Source: a virus
Virus record (IMG/VR): IMGVR_UViG_3300022748_000029
Coordinates: 1 to 36,256 of that record
Length of the DNA: 36,256 nt
Direction: 5' to 3' (one strand)
Shown here: positions 1-6,231 of the stretch, one piece after another
Layout: each line of letters opens with the position of its first letter
Numbering within the stretch: position 1 is the stretch's first letter
Translations under genes and position numbers: made by a program
Notes under the pieces: generated by a model
Database searches by the model: none
What the model was told of the DNA's origin: nothing
Seen by the model: only the letters and a program-made list of their open reading frames with translations

Positions 1-127
1 TATATCAGGGTGTAACAAGCTACAATACGTACTTTACGTCTACGTATTTTGATGCGTATCGAGTAATAAGCGCCGCTGGTGATAGAAACACTAGCGGGGC
101 CACTTATGTTGCCTACCTCTTCGCCCA
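1..127. repeat. 127-bp exact repeat of 35396-35522, left copy
   Basis: Every base from 1 to 127 equals 35396-35522. The match stops at 128 (T here, C at 35523), with two more substitutions in the next 20 or so bases before real divergence beyond about 175. The left limit is simply the window edge. Both copies lie in the same frame of tail-gene sequence. A repeat of exactly 127 bases starting at a contig end fits the overlap left by a k=127 assembly graph closing a circle (inference). Confidence 0.95.
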
Positions 128-1340
128 TGACGCAGGAGGCTTTGGTCTGACGGGTACGGACAATGTGATTTCGTGTGGGTCGTTTACGACTGATGGCTTT
201 GGAATTGCAACAGTAAACCTTGGCTATGAGCCTCAATGGTTGCTATATAAAGATATTGGCTCTGGTGGATATGATTGGCAAATTATTGACAATATGCGTG
301 GCTTTACAACAAGCACCGCAGACAAATTGCTTCAGCCAAATACGTCTGCCGCTGAAAGTTCAAACAATATCGTAGGCCCAACAGCGACAGGCTTTCATTT
401 TGATTTGCGTCCTGGAACCTACATTTACATCGCCATCCGTCGTGGCCCGATGAAAGTGCCTACTGTGGGGACGAGTGTTTATAACGCGTATGCTGCATCT
501 GATGCAACCCTTCAAAATGTAGGATTTCCTGTCGATGTGTTCTTTGACTGCGTTAGAACCGGAGTGGCTTGGAACTTCCTTGCTGGATCAAGACTTATCG
601 GAACGACAAATCAGCTTATAACATCAAGCACAGGTGCTGAAACAACCGTATACGGCCCGAGTGGTGGGTATGACAAACAAAATAGTTTTGCTCCTTCTGT
701 TGGTGGTAGCGCAAATAATCTATGGTACGCGTTCAAACGCGCCCCAGGCTTCATGGATGTGGTGGCTTATACGGGGACGGGTAGTTACACAACCAAAAAT
801 CATGGTCTAGGCGCAGTTCCAGATCTTGTGATTATTAAACGCAGGAACGGAGTAGGAAACTGGTGGGTGTATAGACCCTCTACCGAAGCGGGTTATATGT
901 ACCTAAACGCCACGAACGCCATCAGTAATGTAGGAGGAGGTGGCAATTATTGGCCTGCAACTAACACTACTATAACAGCGTATCCAGATACTTCAGGCGA
1001 AACCTACATCGCCTACCTCTTTGCCTCCCTACCGGGAATCAGCAAAGTTGGAAGCTACACCGGGAATGGTTCAAGCCAGACAATCAACTGCGGATTCTCA
1101 AGCGGTGCAAGGTTTATTCTAATCAAGCGCACTGATTCAACTGGTGATTGGTATGTTTGGGATACAGCACGAGGTATTGTTGCTGCAAATGATCCTCATT
1201 TATCTTTAAACACGTCTGCTGCCGAAGTAACAACTGATGATAGTGTTGATACAGATTCAACTGGTTTTATTGTTAATCAAGTGGCAGCGACAAACATCAA
1301 CGTGACATCAGCAACCTATATTTACTTGGCAATAGCATAG
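3..1340 (+). CDS. Tail appendage protein with DUF7483-like repeats, 3' part (5' end cut by window edge)
   Basis: The frame is open from the window edge (first full codon at position 3), so the GTG at 165 is internal and not a start. The protein is built of repeated modules. Each opens with a TGNG or TGTG strand, has a GYEPQWLL or IKR core, a nucleotide-poor T/S/N-rich middle, and closes with YVAYLFA, YIAIRRGP or YLAIA. This pattern is known from receptor-facing phage tail proteins (DUF7483 family). The same modules make up the partial gene at 34849-36256, and positions 1-127 match part of that gene exactly and in frame, so the two are probably one gene. It ends 8 bases before a tail-fibre assembly chaperone gene, the usual order for a distal tail fibre. 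A role in host recognition is inferred from repeats and position; no enzymatic motif is visible. Confidence 0.75.
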   Translation, partial: YQGVTSYNTYFTSTYFDAYRVISAAGDRNTSGATYVAYLFAHDAGGFGLTGTDNVISCGSFTTDGFGIATVNLGYEPQWLLYKDIGSGGYDWQIIDNMRGFTTSTADKLLQPNTSAAESSNNIVGPTATGFHFDLRPGTYIYIAIRRGPMKVPTVGTSVYNAYAASDATLQNVGFPVDVFFDCVRTGVAWNFLAGSRLIGTTNQLITSSTGAETTVYGPSGGYDKQNSFAPSVGGSANNLWYAFKRAPGFMDVVAYTGTGSYTTKNHGLGAVPDLVIIKRRNGVGNWWVYRPSTEAGYMYLNATNAISNVGGGGNYWPATNTTITAYPDTSGETYIAYLFASLPGISKVGSYTGNGSSQTINCGFSSGARFILIKRTDSTGDWYVWDTARGIVAANDPHLSLNTSAAEVTTDDSVDTDSTGFIVNQVAATNINVTSATYIYLAIA

Positions 1341-1348
1341 GAACAATC

Positions 1349-1834
1349 ATGCAAATACGAATCAGAGAAACAGGGGCAGTAATGTACGAAAATGAATTTC
1401 GCACATTATTTCCTAACACCTCGCTACCGCAACAACTATCAGAATCCTTAATCAACGAACTCGGTGCTGATGTTGTTTTTGAAGGCCCACAAGCTACAGG
1501 TGGTACGGTATATCAATACAGTCAATACGCAGGGGTTGAGCAAATTGATGGCAAGTGGTATACCAAATATATTCTAGGCCCAGTATTTACAGACAACGAA
1601 GAATCGACAGCGGCAGAACAAGAAGCTGCTTATAAAGTATTAAAAGATGCTGAGCAAGCAAAGGCTGTCCGTGAGCAACGCAACAAGCTGTTAGCAGATT
1701 CAGACTGGACGCAATTAGCAGATGCACCTGTTGATAGTGCAATATGGACTGCGTATAGACAAGCTTTGCGAGATGTAACAAAGCAGGATGGCTTTCCTTT
1801 TAATATCGTTTGGCCTGAATTATGCCTGATTTAA
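1349..1834 (+). CDS. Phage tail-fibre assembly chaperone (Phage_tail_APC type)
   Basis: 161 aa. The C-terminal third carries the signature of phage tail assembly chaperones: RNKLLADSDWTQLADAP followed by a W-AYRQALRD helix and a final GFPFNIVWP segment. Family knowledge: such proteins help trimerise or attach distal fibres and are encoded directly after the fibre gene, as here, 8 bases downstream of the repeat-built tail gene. The N-terminal half (a Q-I-D-G-K-W-Y turn region) is less conserved and probably partner-specific. The gene overlaps the next reading frame by 13 bases, suggesting coupled translation into the lysis cassette. The helix at residues 85-112 is rich in Ala, Glu and Lys and could form a coiled coil. 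Confidence 0.8.
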   Translation: MQIRIRETGAVMYENEFRTLFPNTSLPQQLSESLINELGADVVFEGPQATGGTVYQYSQYAGVEQIDGKWYTKYILGPVFTDNEESTAAEQEAAYKVLKDAEQAKAVREQRNKLLADSDWTQLADAPVDSAIWTAYRQALRDVTKQDGFPFNIVWPELCLI

Positions 1835-2028
1835 ATTGCCGTGTTGCTAAAATAGAGCAACAACAAGAAAACCAGACAGAAAGCATTGAAGATATTAAAA
1901 AAATGCTTGAAGAAGTCAGGGACACGCAAAAAGGACAGCAAGGATTTGTTCGCGGCATGGCGTTTACTATAACGGCAATTGTGTCTGCGGCAGGATTTTT
2001 CATTAACCATATATACAATGGCAAATAA
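1822..2028 (+). CDS. Holin-like membrane protein with N-terminal coiled coil
   Basis: 68 aa. The first 45 residues are hydrophilic with heptad-like spacing (IEQQQENQTESIEDIKKMLE), then one hydrophobic segment at about residues 46-63 (AFTITAIVSAAGFFI) and a short basic tail. This layout resembles XhlA-type haemolysin or accessory holin proteins of phages. It overlaps the chaperone gene and directly abuts the next gene (TAA then ATG), placing it first in a compact lysis-type cassette that ends in the lysozyme. Assignment as a holin or holin helper is inferred from topology and neighbours; one predicted membrane span alone cannot prove it. Confidence 0.6.
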   Translation: MPDLNCRVAKIEQQQENQTESIEDIKKMLEEVRDTQKGQQGFVRGMAFTITAIVSAAGFFINHIYNGK

Positions 2029-2385
2029 ATGGAACAGTTAATCTCACTTTTATTCTTAGCTCGTGATTTGGCGCACCGCGAGCATTTACGCACTGATTCA
2101 TTTGCACAGCACATGGCGCTAGGTGAATTCTATGATGGCATTATCGACAATGCCGATGCCTTAGCCGAAGCCTACATGGGTTCTTATGGCGTTCTTAAAG
2201 ACTTTCCTATTCAGGGAAGCCAATCATCCACGCCAATCATTAAAGAACTTGAAAAGCATGTGAGCTGGATTGATAGCAATAGATATAAAGCCTGCGACAA
2301 GGATGACACACCAATTCAAAATCTGATTGATGCTGCTGTCGAAACATATCTGACTGCTATCTTTAAATTAAAGAGGTTAAAATGA
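2029..2385 (+). CDS. DUF5856-like small helical phage protein
   Basis: 118 aa. It opens with LISLLFLARDLAHREHLRTDSFAQHMAL, a His- and acid-containing helical pattern that I recognise from DUF5856 phage proteins, followed by GEFYDGIIDNADALAEAYMG and a C-terminal helix. The spacing of His, Glu and Asp residues on helices is reminiscent of ferritin-like or Dps-like bundles, but that is only a resemblance and no function is established. It begins directly after the previous stop and overlaps the next ATG by four bases (ATGA), so it is translated with the lysis cassette although its role there is unknown. Confidence 0.6.
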   Translation: MEQLISLLFLARDLAHREHLRTDSFAQHMALGEFYDGIIDNADALAEAYMGSYGVLKDFPIQGSQSSTPIIKELEKHVSWIDSNRYKACDKDDTPIQNLIDAAVETYLTAIFKLKRLK

Positions 2386-2525
2386 TTAAATCATGGTTAG
2401 CTGAAAAATCAACGTGGCTAGGTATGTTTGCTGTTGCATCAGCATTTGGCTTTACATTAACCGAACCACAACAATACGCACTGGCAGCTCTAGGTGCTTC
2501 TTTAATGGCAATGAGGGATAGATAA
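2382..2525 (+). CDS. Small membrane protein, probable holin
   Basis: 47 aa, starting in an ATGA overlap with the previous gene and stopping in a TAATG overlap with the next. The sequence starts MIKSWLAEKSTWLGMFAVAS, giving a first hydrophobic helix (about residues 10-26), a short polar turn with PQQ, and a second Ala/Leu-rich stretch (about 31-44) ending in a charged MRDR tail. Two short membrane-compatible stretches and a charged C-terminus are typical of small phage holins, and the lysozyme is encoded 80 bases downstream. I rate it the better holin candidate of the membrane proteins here, by topology and position only. Confidence 0.6.
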   Translation: MIKSWLAEKSTWLGMFAVASAFGFTLTEPQQYALAALGASLMAMRDR

Positions 2526-2605
2526 TGGAATTAATACTGCAAGATGTATTCAAGTTGATTGTTGATGTTTTGAAATACTTGGATATTACTAACGTTTTGG
2601 TTTGA
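2525..2605 (+). CDS. 26-residue hydrophobic peptide, overlapping lysozyme start
   Basis: An ATG at 2525 overlaps the preceding TAA by one base, and the reading frame stops in a TGATG overlap with the lysozyme start. The peptide (MELILQDVFKLIVDVLKYLD and six more residues) is amphipathic to hydrophobic. It could be a real lysis peptide or merely a translational bridge that delivers ribosomes to the lysozyme start, which has no good Shine-Dalgarno of its own. The neat overlaps at both ends are the only evidence that it is translated. Confidence 0.4.
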   Translation: MELILQDVFKLIVDVLKYLDITNVLV

Positions 2606-3051
2606 TGAAAGTCTCACAAACTTGTATTAACTTAATCCGCGACTTTGAGGGATTACGCTTAAAGCCTTATTTATGTCCGTCTGGAATTCCGACTATTGGA
2701 ATCGGTTGTACTCGCTACGATAACGGTAAACCTGTGACTATGGCTGACCCTGCTATAACCACGCCAAAGGCAATAGAGTTGCTTAGAAACCGTCTGACGT
2801 ATTGTGAGCAGGTCATTAACAGGCTGGTCACTGTGCCATTAACTCAAAACGAATTTGATGCGTTGGTTAGCTTTGTTTTTAATGTTGGCGAAGGTAATCT
2901 TGCTAATTCGACACTGCTCAGGATGTTAAATGCGGGTGAAGATAAAGACGAGGTGTCGGCTCAATTACTGCGATGGAATAAAGTAGGCGGCAATCCGGTA
3001 GATGGTTTAACAAGAAGAAGGCAAGCAGAGCGCTCGCTCTTTTTAAAATAA
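2605..3051 (+). CDS. Endolysin, T4-type lysozyme (glycoside hydrolase family 24)
   Basis: 148 aa from ATG 2605 (a TTG at 2602 is a poorer start). It cleaves peptidoglycan glycan strands at the end of infection. The T4-type triad E-8aa-D/C-5aa-T is visible as E15, C24 and T30 around FEGLRLKPYLCPSGIPTIGIG, the variant with Cys in place of Asp known in part of this family. Downstream are the NEFDALVSFVFNVGEG helix and the C-terminal GLTRRRQAERSLF signature, so the domain is complete and of usual length. There is no signal-anchor-release N-terminus, so release probably needs a holin. It is the last gene of the rightward transcription arc. Confidence 0.93.
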   Translation: MKVSQTCINLIRDFEGLRLKPYLCPSGIPTIGIGCTRYDNGKPVTMADPAITTPKAIELLRNRLTYCEQVINRLVTVPLTQNEFDALVSFVFNVGEGNLANSTLLRMLNAGEDKDEVSAQLLRWNKVGGNPVDGLTRRRQAERSLFLK

Positions 3052-3102
3052 GCCCTGTTTTTTCCAGTATTCGGCCCTATCCGTGGCCTCAAGGCTTATT
3101 CT

Positions 3103-3132
3103 AAAAAAAGCCCGTGGGAGAAAACACGGGCT
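3103..3132 (-). terminator. Intrinsic terminator ending the leftward early operon
   Basis: On the minus strand an 8-bp stem (AGCCCGTG with CACGGGCT, loop of 8) is followed by seven T residues. It lies between the convergent lysozyme gene and the MazG-like gene, so it terminates the leftward operon. The plus-strand side of the stem has no T-run, so it is probably one-directional. Confidence 0.85.
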
Positions 3133-3170
3133 GAATAGGAGCATACACAATGAGAGTTGTATAGCGTTAA

Positions 3171-3527
3171 TTATACACCAATAAACTTGCTTACGTCTGC
3201 TGGAATATACATCGGCCCTTTTAAAATTTTCCCGTCCTCACGTTTAGCAACCATGCCTGAGTCTGGGTTAATCTTGCTCATGTTTGAACACCAAACCGCA
3301 TCCCAAGCGCCTTCTAAATCATATCCCATAGACAAACCATAACCTATTAAAACCACCATAACGTCTATCAACTCTTTTAGTTCGTTTTCCTTGCTTGTTG
3401 CTTCTTTTAATTCATCATATTCTTCATTTATTAAATCTGCATACAATATTGCCTGCCCTTCGTTCTTACCTTCCACTGTCTGGCCACACGCTCTCATGAA
3501 TCTTGCTTGGTCTTGAAAAATACTCAT
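3171..3527 (-). CDS. MazG-like nucleotide pyrophosphohydrolase
   Basis: 118 aa. All-alpha NTP-pyrophosphatase signature ExxE...ExxD: E36 and E39 in NEEYDELKEA, then E52 and D55 in ELIDVMVVLIG. These residues bind Mg2+ in MazG/PRA-PH-type enzymes that hydrolyse NTPs or (p)ppGpp-like nucleotides. It is the last gene of the leftward operon, immediately before the terminator, and starts two bases after the stop of the small secreted protein. In phages such enzymes are thought to adjust nucleotide or alarmone pools in the host; the substrate here is not deducible. The C-terminal region (about 80-118) is an extension beyond the core four-helix part. Confidence 0.85.
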   Translation of the reverse strand: MSIFQDQARFMRACGQTVEGKNEGQAILYADLINEEYDELKEATSKENELKELIDVMVVLIGYGLSMGYDLEGAWDAVWCSNMSKINPDSGMVAKREDGKILKGPMYIPADVSKFIGV

Positions 3528-3528
3528 G

Positions 3529-3672
3529 TCATACTCCGCAAATGTTATTGATTTCTTCAGTTGGTCTATTTAAGTCTTGTCCGTGTTTTACACAGCCCTG
3601 CTTTATCACCATTGGTACGCTATACACAGCGCCAGCACTAAGCAACAGACTTAAGATGATTATTGTTTTCAC
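3529..3672 (-). CDS. Small secreted protein with signal peptide
   Basis: 47 aa starting at GTG 3672, with AAAGGA 8 to 9 bases upstream. The N-terminus VKTIIILSLLLSAGAVYS is a textbook signal peptide (Lys, hydrophobic core, A-x-S-type cleavage site), leaving a mature peptide of about 29 residues with two Cys (KQGC and NNIC) that could form a disulphide in the periplasm. No lipobox is present. The start lies inside the coiled-coil gene upstream (35-base overlap in another frame) and the stop is one base before the MazG-like start. Function unknown; an envelope role is inferred. Confidence 0.6.
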   Translation of the reverse strand: MKTIIILSLLLSAGAVYSVPMVIKQGCVKHGQDLNRPTEEINNICGV

Positions 3673-3772
3673 GTTTTTCCTTTTTTAATTGTCTTTTAAG
3701 TAGCATGATTTCTTGGTCTATTTTGCTCTTTTGTTTTGTCAGCATTTCGATTCTGTATTGCAAATAATTCAT
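3638..3772 (-). CDS. Small basic coiled-coil protein
   Basis: 44 aa, starting in an ATGA overlap with the zinc-ribbon gene. The middle (IEMLTKQKSKIDQEIMLLKR) shows heptad hydrophobic spacing with many Lys and Arg, consistent with a single coiled-coil helix. Its 3' end overlaps the secreted-protein gene by 35 bases in a different frame, an arrangement superficially like nested Rz/Rz1 spanins. However, this protein lacks a membrane anchor and the nested one lacks a lipobox, so I do not call them spanins. Function unknown. Confidence 0.5.
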   Translation of the reverse strand: MNYLQYRIEMLTKQKSKIDQEIMLLKRQLKKEKRENNNHLKSVA

Positions 3773-3948
3773 AACATTACACCTGCTTTCTTAAACCGTT
3801 TATTAATCTGTCTTTGCTCGTTTTCTAGCCGTTTTTGTGCCGCACATTCCTTACAGTATTTCTGCATCCTGTTTGTGCTAATCACATCGACTTTGCATAC
3901 TTGGCATTTAATTTTTCTCTCTGTTAGCGTCCATGAGTATTCAACCAT
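3769..3948 (-). CDS. Small zinc-ribbon-type protein
   Basis: 59 aa from ATG 3948; the GTG one codon earlier overlaps the upstream gene and is less likely. Two CxxC pairs (CQVC and CKEC, separated by about 15 residues) can bind one zinc ion, followed by a basic helix RLENEQRQINKRF. This looks like a compact nucleic-acid-binding or adaptor zinc ribbon. The GGGGGAG Shine-Dalgarno lies within the last codons of the upstream gene and the stop TGA shares bases with its ATG, so the two are translationally coupled. Function unknown. Confidence 0.65.
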   Translation of the reverse strand: MVEYSWTLTERKIKCQVCKVDVISTNRMQKYCKECAAQKRLENEQRQINKRFKKAGVML

Positions 3949-4343
3949 CACTCCCCCGTGGCTTTACGAATAGCCGCATCAATTTGAGCATTTCTAAACA
4001 TTTGGTTTTCGTAACACTGCTCTGATTCTTCAAGCAAGCTCCTTGCTTCTATCAATGCCGCTAACAATTCAGGTGCAGCGGCTATTAAACTTGCGTTAGC
4101 AAAGGCTTCTTCAGTTGTTATGCCTTGGCCATTAACTGGATGAGGATCGCGCTGTGTTGCATGAGCAACTCCCCTGCCATTTGCTGAGTCAATTCGTGGG
4201 CATATCGTATCCACATCACTAACAATCCAAGGACCAGGCGTATGTTTTATCTTATTCATTTTTTTGCCTTTAACTTCGCATTTACCGTTTTCAGTTATAA
4301 AGCACGGTTCTTCTGGATGACATAAGGTTGAACATTCAGTCAT
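3948..4343 (-). CDS. Conserved phage protein with HTPGPW motif
   Basis: 131 aa. It contains KHTPGPWIVSD near residue 34 and EAFANASLIAAAPELLAALIEA near residue 80, the two signatures of a widespread phage family of unknown function. Many relatives begin close to HTPGPW, so the internal ATG (MNKIKHTPG) is a possible start. I keep 4343 because a GGGAGAG site stands just upstream. The extra N-terminus has three Cys (CSTLCHPEEPC). The last residues, ATGE, are encoded by bases that also serve as the Shine-Dalgarno of the next gene. Confidence 0.65.
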   Translation of the reverse strand: MTECSTLCHPEEPCFITENGKCEVKGKKMNKIKHTPGPWIVSDVDTICPRIDSANGRGVAHATQRDPHPVNGQGITTEEAFANASLIAAAPELLAALIEARSLLEESEQCYENQMFRNAQIDAAIRKATGE

Positions 4344-4344
4344 C

Positions 4345-4656
4345 TCACTCTCCCTTAGCTTTGGCGATTGCTTTGGTTTTTACGTTTTCGATCCGCGCAA
4401 GGATTGCTCGGTGAATTGCGTGTGCAAAAGCGTGTGACGCTCCATTATCTCCATCACTATCAATCAAGGAATCAATCTCTTCATCCGTGAAAGCACCCAT
4501 GATCGCTGCGAGTTGCTTACGGAGGGCTTCCAACTCGGCAATTCGCGCTTCCGTGTTTTGATTGGGCAAATTCCATCTGCATTGGCACAAAGCTATTACA
4601 GTTCCCATTGGTACATTGCCTTGATCGGGTAAGCCGCATGTTTTGCATACTTTCAT
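4345..4656 (-). CDS. Small zinc-finger/coiled-coil phage protein
   Basis: 103 aa from ATG 4656, chosen over the upstream GTG because AGGGGGAG ends two bases before it. The N-terminus has CKTCG and CQC motifs that could bind zinc, then a helix NTEARIAELEALRKQLAAIM, an acidic patch (DEEIDSLIDSDGD) and a C-terminal Ala/Lys helix ending in KAKGE. The stop is followed after one base by the next ATG. No family function is known to me. Confidence 0.55.
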   Translation of the reverse strand: MKVCKTCGLPDQGNVPMGTVIALCQCRWNLPNQNTEARIAELEALRKQLAAIMGAFTDEEIDSLIDSDGDNGASHAFAHAIHRAILARIENVKTKAIAKAKGE

Positions 4657-4982
4657 CACTCCCCCTTAACTTTACCAGTTTCAGCAGCGGCTAACACTAC
4701 CGCTCTACGGGTTGCTGCATATGGATCGTTGCCCTTTTCTGTTTGGGAAGTCCAGTCCCCGTAAACGATGACGCATGGGCATTCCAGAAAATCAAAGTCG
4801 CATTGAATATGCATATTCAACTTCACCGCCAGCCGCAAAGCATCTCCGTCGTCTATCAGTGGGTTCCAAAAATGTGTGGCTTCACCATCAAAAAACCAAT
4901 AAGCATATCCTTTCCATTCATACTTGCTTAAATCAATCCCAGCCGCCTTAGCCGCAAGTTCTAATAGTTCTTTGTCACTCAT
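4656..4982 (-). CDS. Phage ABA-sandwich-type (NinX-like) protein
   Basis: 108 aa. The central HFWNPLIDDGDALRLAVKL is the signature of the small phage proteins of the ABA-sandwich/DUF2591 (NinX) type, found in early regions of many phages and of unknown function. An N-terminal helix (DKELLELAAKAAGI) precedes it and YAATRRAVVLAAAE follows it, again typical of the family. It overlaps its upstream neighbour by four bases (ATGA), and its terminal VKGE codons contain the ribosome site of the downstream gene. Confidence 0.7.
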   Translation of the reverse strand: MSDKELLELAAKAAGIDLSKYEWKGYAYWFFDGEATHFWNPLIDDGDALRLAVKLNMHIQCDFDFLECPCVIVYGDWTSQTEKGNDPYAATRRAVVLAAAETGKVKGE

Positions 4983-5269
4983 CTCACTCTCCGTAATCTC
5001 TGTTTGAAAGGCTTAATCTCTGTAAGCCTCGGGAAATCAATTCTGCCTTCTTCTTCATGCAACATGGTATACAAATCAAGCAAAGCAAATGCGGCATCCC
5101 ACTCCTCCGGATACGGATATGCTTCGCTAACCATATTTCTAATGCTTCCAGACGCTTTGCCTATAATCTCGCCTAGCTCGTCATAACTAAGGCCAGCATG
5201 ATTGAGCTTAATTAGTACCATTGGCCAGTCTAAAGGTCTGTGTTTTGTTATAAAACGGTTTTTGTACAT
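4979..5269 (-). CDS. Small HTH-like protein, paralogue of 5687-5917
   Basis: 96 aa. Residues 9-65 (HRPLDW, then SYDELGEIIGKASGSI, then PEEWDAAFALLDL) align along their length with the protein at 5687-5917. The SYDELGEIIGKASGSIRNMV stretch looks like a Cro-type helix-turn-helix, so DNA binding is plausible. The C-terminal 25 residues are basic (KPFKQRLRRVR) and absent from the paralogue. It overlaps the downstream gene by four bases. No operator can be assigned to it. Confidence 0.6.
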   Translation of the reverse strand: MYKNRFITKHRPLDWPMVLIKLNHAGLSYDELGEIIGKASGSIRNMVSEAYPYPEEWDAAFALLDLYTMLHEEEGRIDFPRLTEIKPFKQRLRRVR

Positions 5270-5275
5270 GATTTC

Positions 5276-5374
5276 TCACCCGTTTCTGAGTAGCACTTCT
5301 TTTTCAATAGCTCTAGCAAACTCAAAGTCTGCTTTACTGATAACACTTTTTCGTGAAGCTCGTATGATCATCAT
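5276..5374 (-). CDS. Very small basic protein (32 aa)
   Basis: Starts in an ATGA overlap with the XRE-type gene and stops seven bases before the next start, filling the only gap in this part of the operon. The sequence (MMIIRASRKSVISKADFEFA and 12 more residues) is basic, with one predicted helix. Translation is inferred only from its exact fit between the neighbours; function unknown. Confidence 0.45.
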   Translation of the reverse strand: MMIIRASRKSVISKADFEFARAIEKEVLLRNG

Positions 5375-5649
5375 TCATCTTCATATTCTCCTAATAAAAG
5401 AACAGCAGGGATACCAATTGCGTAAGCCCTTTTTGTTGCATCAATCGGCAATCGTTTTCTAACACCTTTCAAAATTTCAATATAATTTCCTGAGGAAAGA
5501 CCTAACACGAATGCAAAATCTCTTTTGGTTAAACCATATTGATCTCGTCTAAACTCTAAAGCATCGACCAATCTAACTGGCGATTTAACTTTTGTATTTA
5601 GCAGCCTATGCATTAACTCGTCGCGCGATTCCCTTTTGTAAGTATCCAT
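5371..5649 (-). CDS. XRE/HigA-like helix-turn-helix protein
   Basis: 92 aa. Residues 29-70 (LEFRRDQYGLTKRDFAFVLG, then SSGNYIEILKGVRKRLP) match the HTH of XRE/HigA-type regulators, with a C-terminal ATKRAYAIGIPAVLLL helix typical of antitoxin-like members. There is no adjacent toxin gene of the HigB type; its neighbours are small HTH-like or unknown proteins. It is preceded by a strong AAGGGGAAG site. Probably a DNA-binding regulator of phage or host genes. Confidence 0.7.
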   Translation of the reverse strand: MDTYKRESRDELMHRLLNTKVKSPVRLVDALEFRRDQYGLTKRDFAFVLGLSSGNYIEILKGVRKRLPIDATKRAYAIGIPAVLLLGEYEDE

Positions 5650-5686
5650 TACTTCCCCTTAGCTTTAACGATTGCTTTTTTAATTT

Positions 5687-5917
5687 TTATTTAACCGGAA
5701 GATTTGTATTGCCTAATCTGATCCACAAATCAATCAAAGCAAAGGCCTTATTCCATTCTTCCGGTGCTTCATGCAAATCGTTAGCTATGCTTGTTATAGA
5801 TGCTCTTGATCTTCCAGCAATCTCAGCTACATCGGCATATTTAATATGCTTACCAATGTCAGACAATAAAACCGCCCAATCAAGAGGTCTGTGTACAGTT
5901 TCAAACCGACGTTTCAC
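5687..5917 (-). CDS. Small HTH-like protein, paralogue of 4979-5269
   Basis: 76 aa. It shares HRPLDW near the N-terminus, the YADVAEIAGRSRASITSIA helix-turn-helix-like stretch, and PEEWNKAFALIDLW with the protein two genes downstream. The two bracket the XRE-type gene, so a local duplication followed by divergence is likely. Its start overlaps the SH3-like gene upstream by 17 bases. Predicted to bind DNA; target unknown. Confidence 0.6.
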   Translation of the reverse strand: MKRRFETVHRPLDWAVLLSDIGKHIKYADVAEIAGRSRASITSIANDLHEAPEEWNKAFALIDLWIRLGNTNLPVK

Positions 5918-6089
5918 AGCTATCCAGTTGTTTTTCGCTAAAAATATGCACGATCCCTTCTGCGTTTTCTACGCAATACCGCACCTGTCCTGATAATTTG
6001 TAGAAAGCGCAAATTACGACTCCGGTGAATGAATAATCACCACCTGACTTGATAACGTGCGTTCCTATTTCATACTTTGGTTGTATCAT
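5901..6089 (-). CDS. Small SH3/KOW-like phage protein
   Basis: 62 aa. The pattern KYEIGTHVIKSGGDYSFTGV, then a strand region with VRYCVE, then VHIFSEKQL, is a small all-beta family common in phages and plasmids and resembling KOW/SH3-like barrels. Function is not established. It overlaps the preceding gene by 20 bases and the following HTH-like gene by 17. Confidence 0.65.
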   Translation of the reverse strand: MIQPKYEIGTHVIKSGGDYSFTGVVICAFYKLSGQVRYCVENAEGIVHIFSEKQLDSCETSV

Positions 6090-6231
6090 TCTCGAATACC
6101 TTTAATGTTTCTGTTGGAATTTGTTTAGCCTGCTTGTCTTTTGAAAATATCATTTCGTAATTATCTCGATATTGTTTGCTAGGCGCTTTGGTCTTTATCG
6201 CATCGCCTGTCACATCATTTGTTGTTGCCAT
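6070..6231 (-). CDS. Small conserved phage protein (KQYRDNYEMIF family)
   Basis: 53 aa, starting in a TGATG overlap with the upstream gene. A Thr/Lys-rich N-terminus is followed by SKQYRDNYEMIFSKDK, a motif I recognise in small early phage proteins of unknown function. No transmembrane or metal-binding features are visible. Confidence 0.55.
   Translation of the reverse strand: MATTNDVTGDAIKTKAPSKQYRDNYEMIFSKDKQAKQIPTETLKVFENDTTKV

Noticed and set aside
165-167. GTG at 165 as a real start of the first tail gene
   Set aside because: The frame stays open upstream to the window edge and encodes the same module (YVAYLFAH, GFGLTG) seen at 35396 onward, so the gene begins outside the left edge.
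3529-3772. Interpretation of the nested small genes as Rz/Rz1 spanins
   Set aside because: The outer gene has no membrane anchor and the inner one has no lipobox Cys after its signal peptide.
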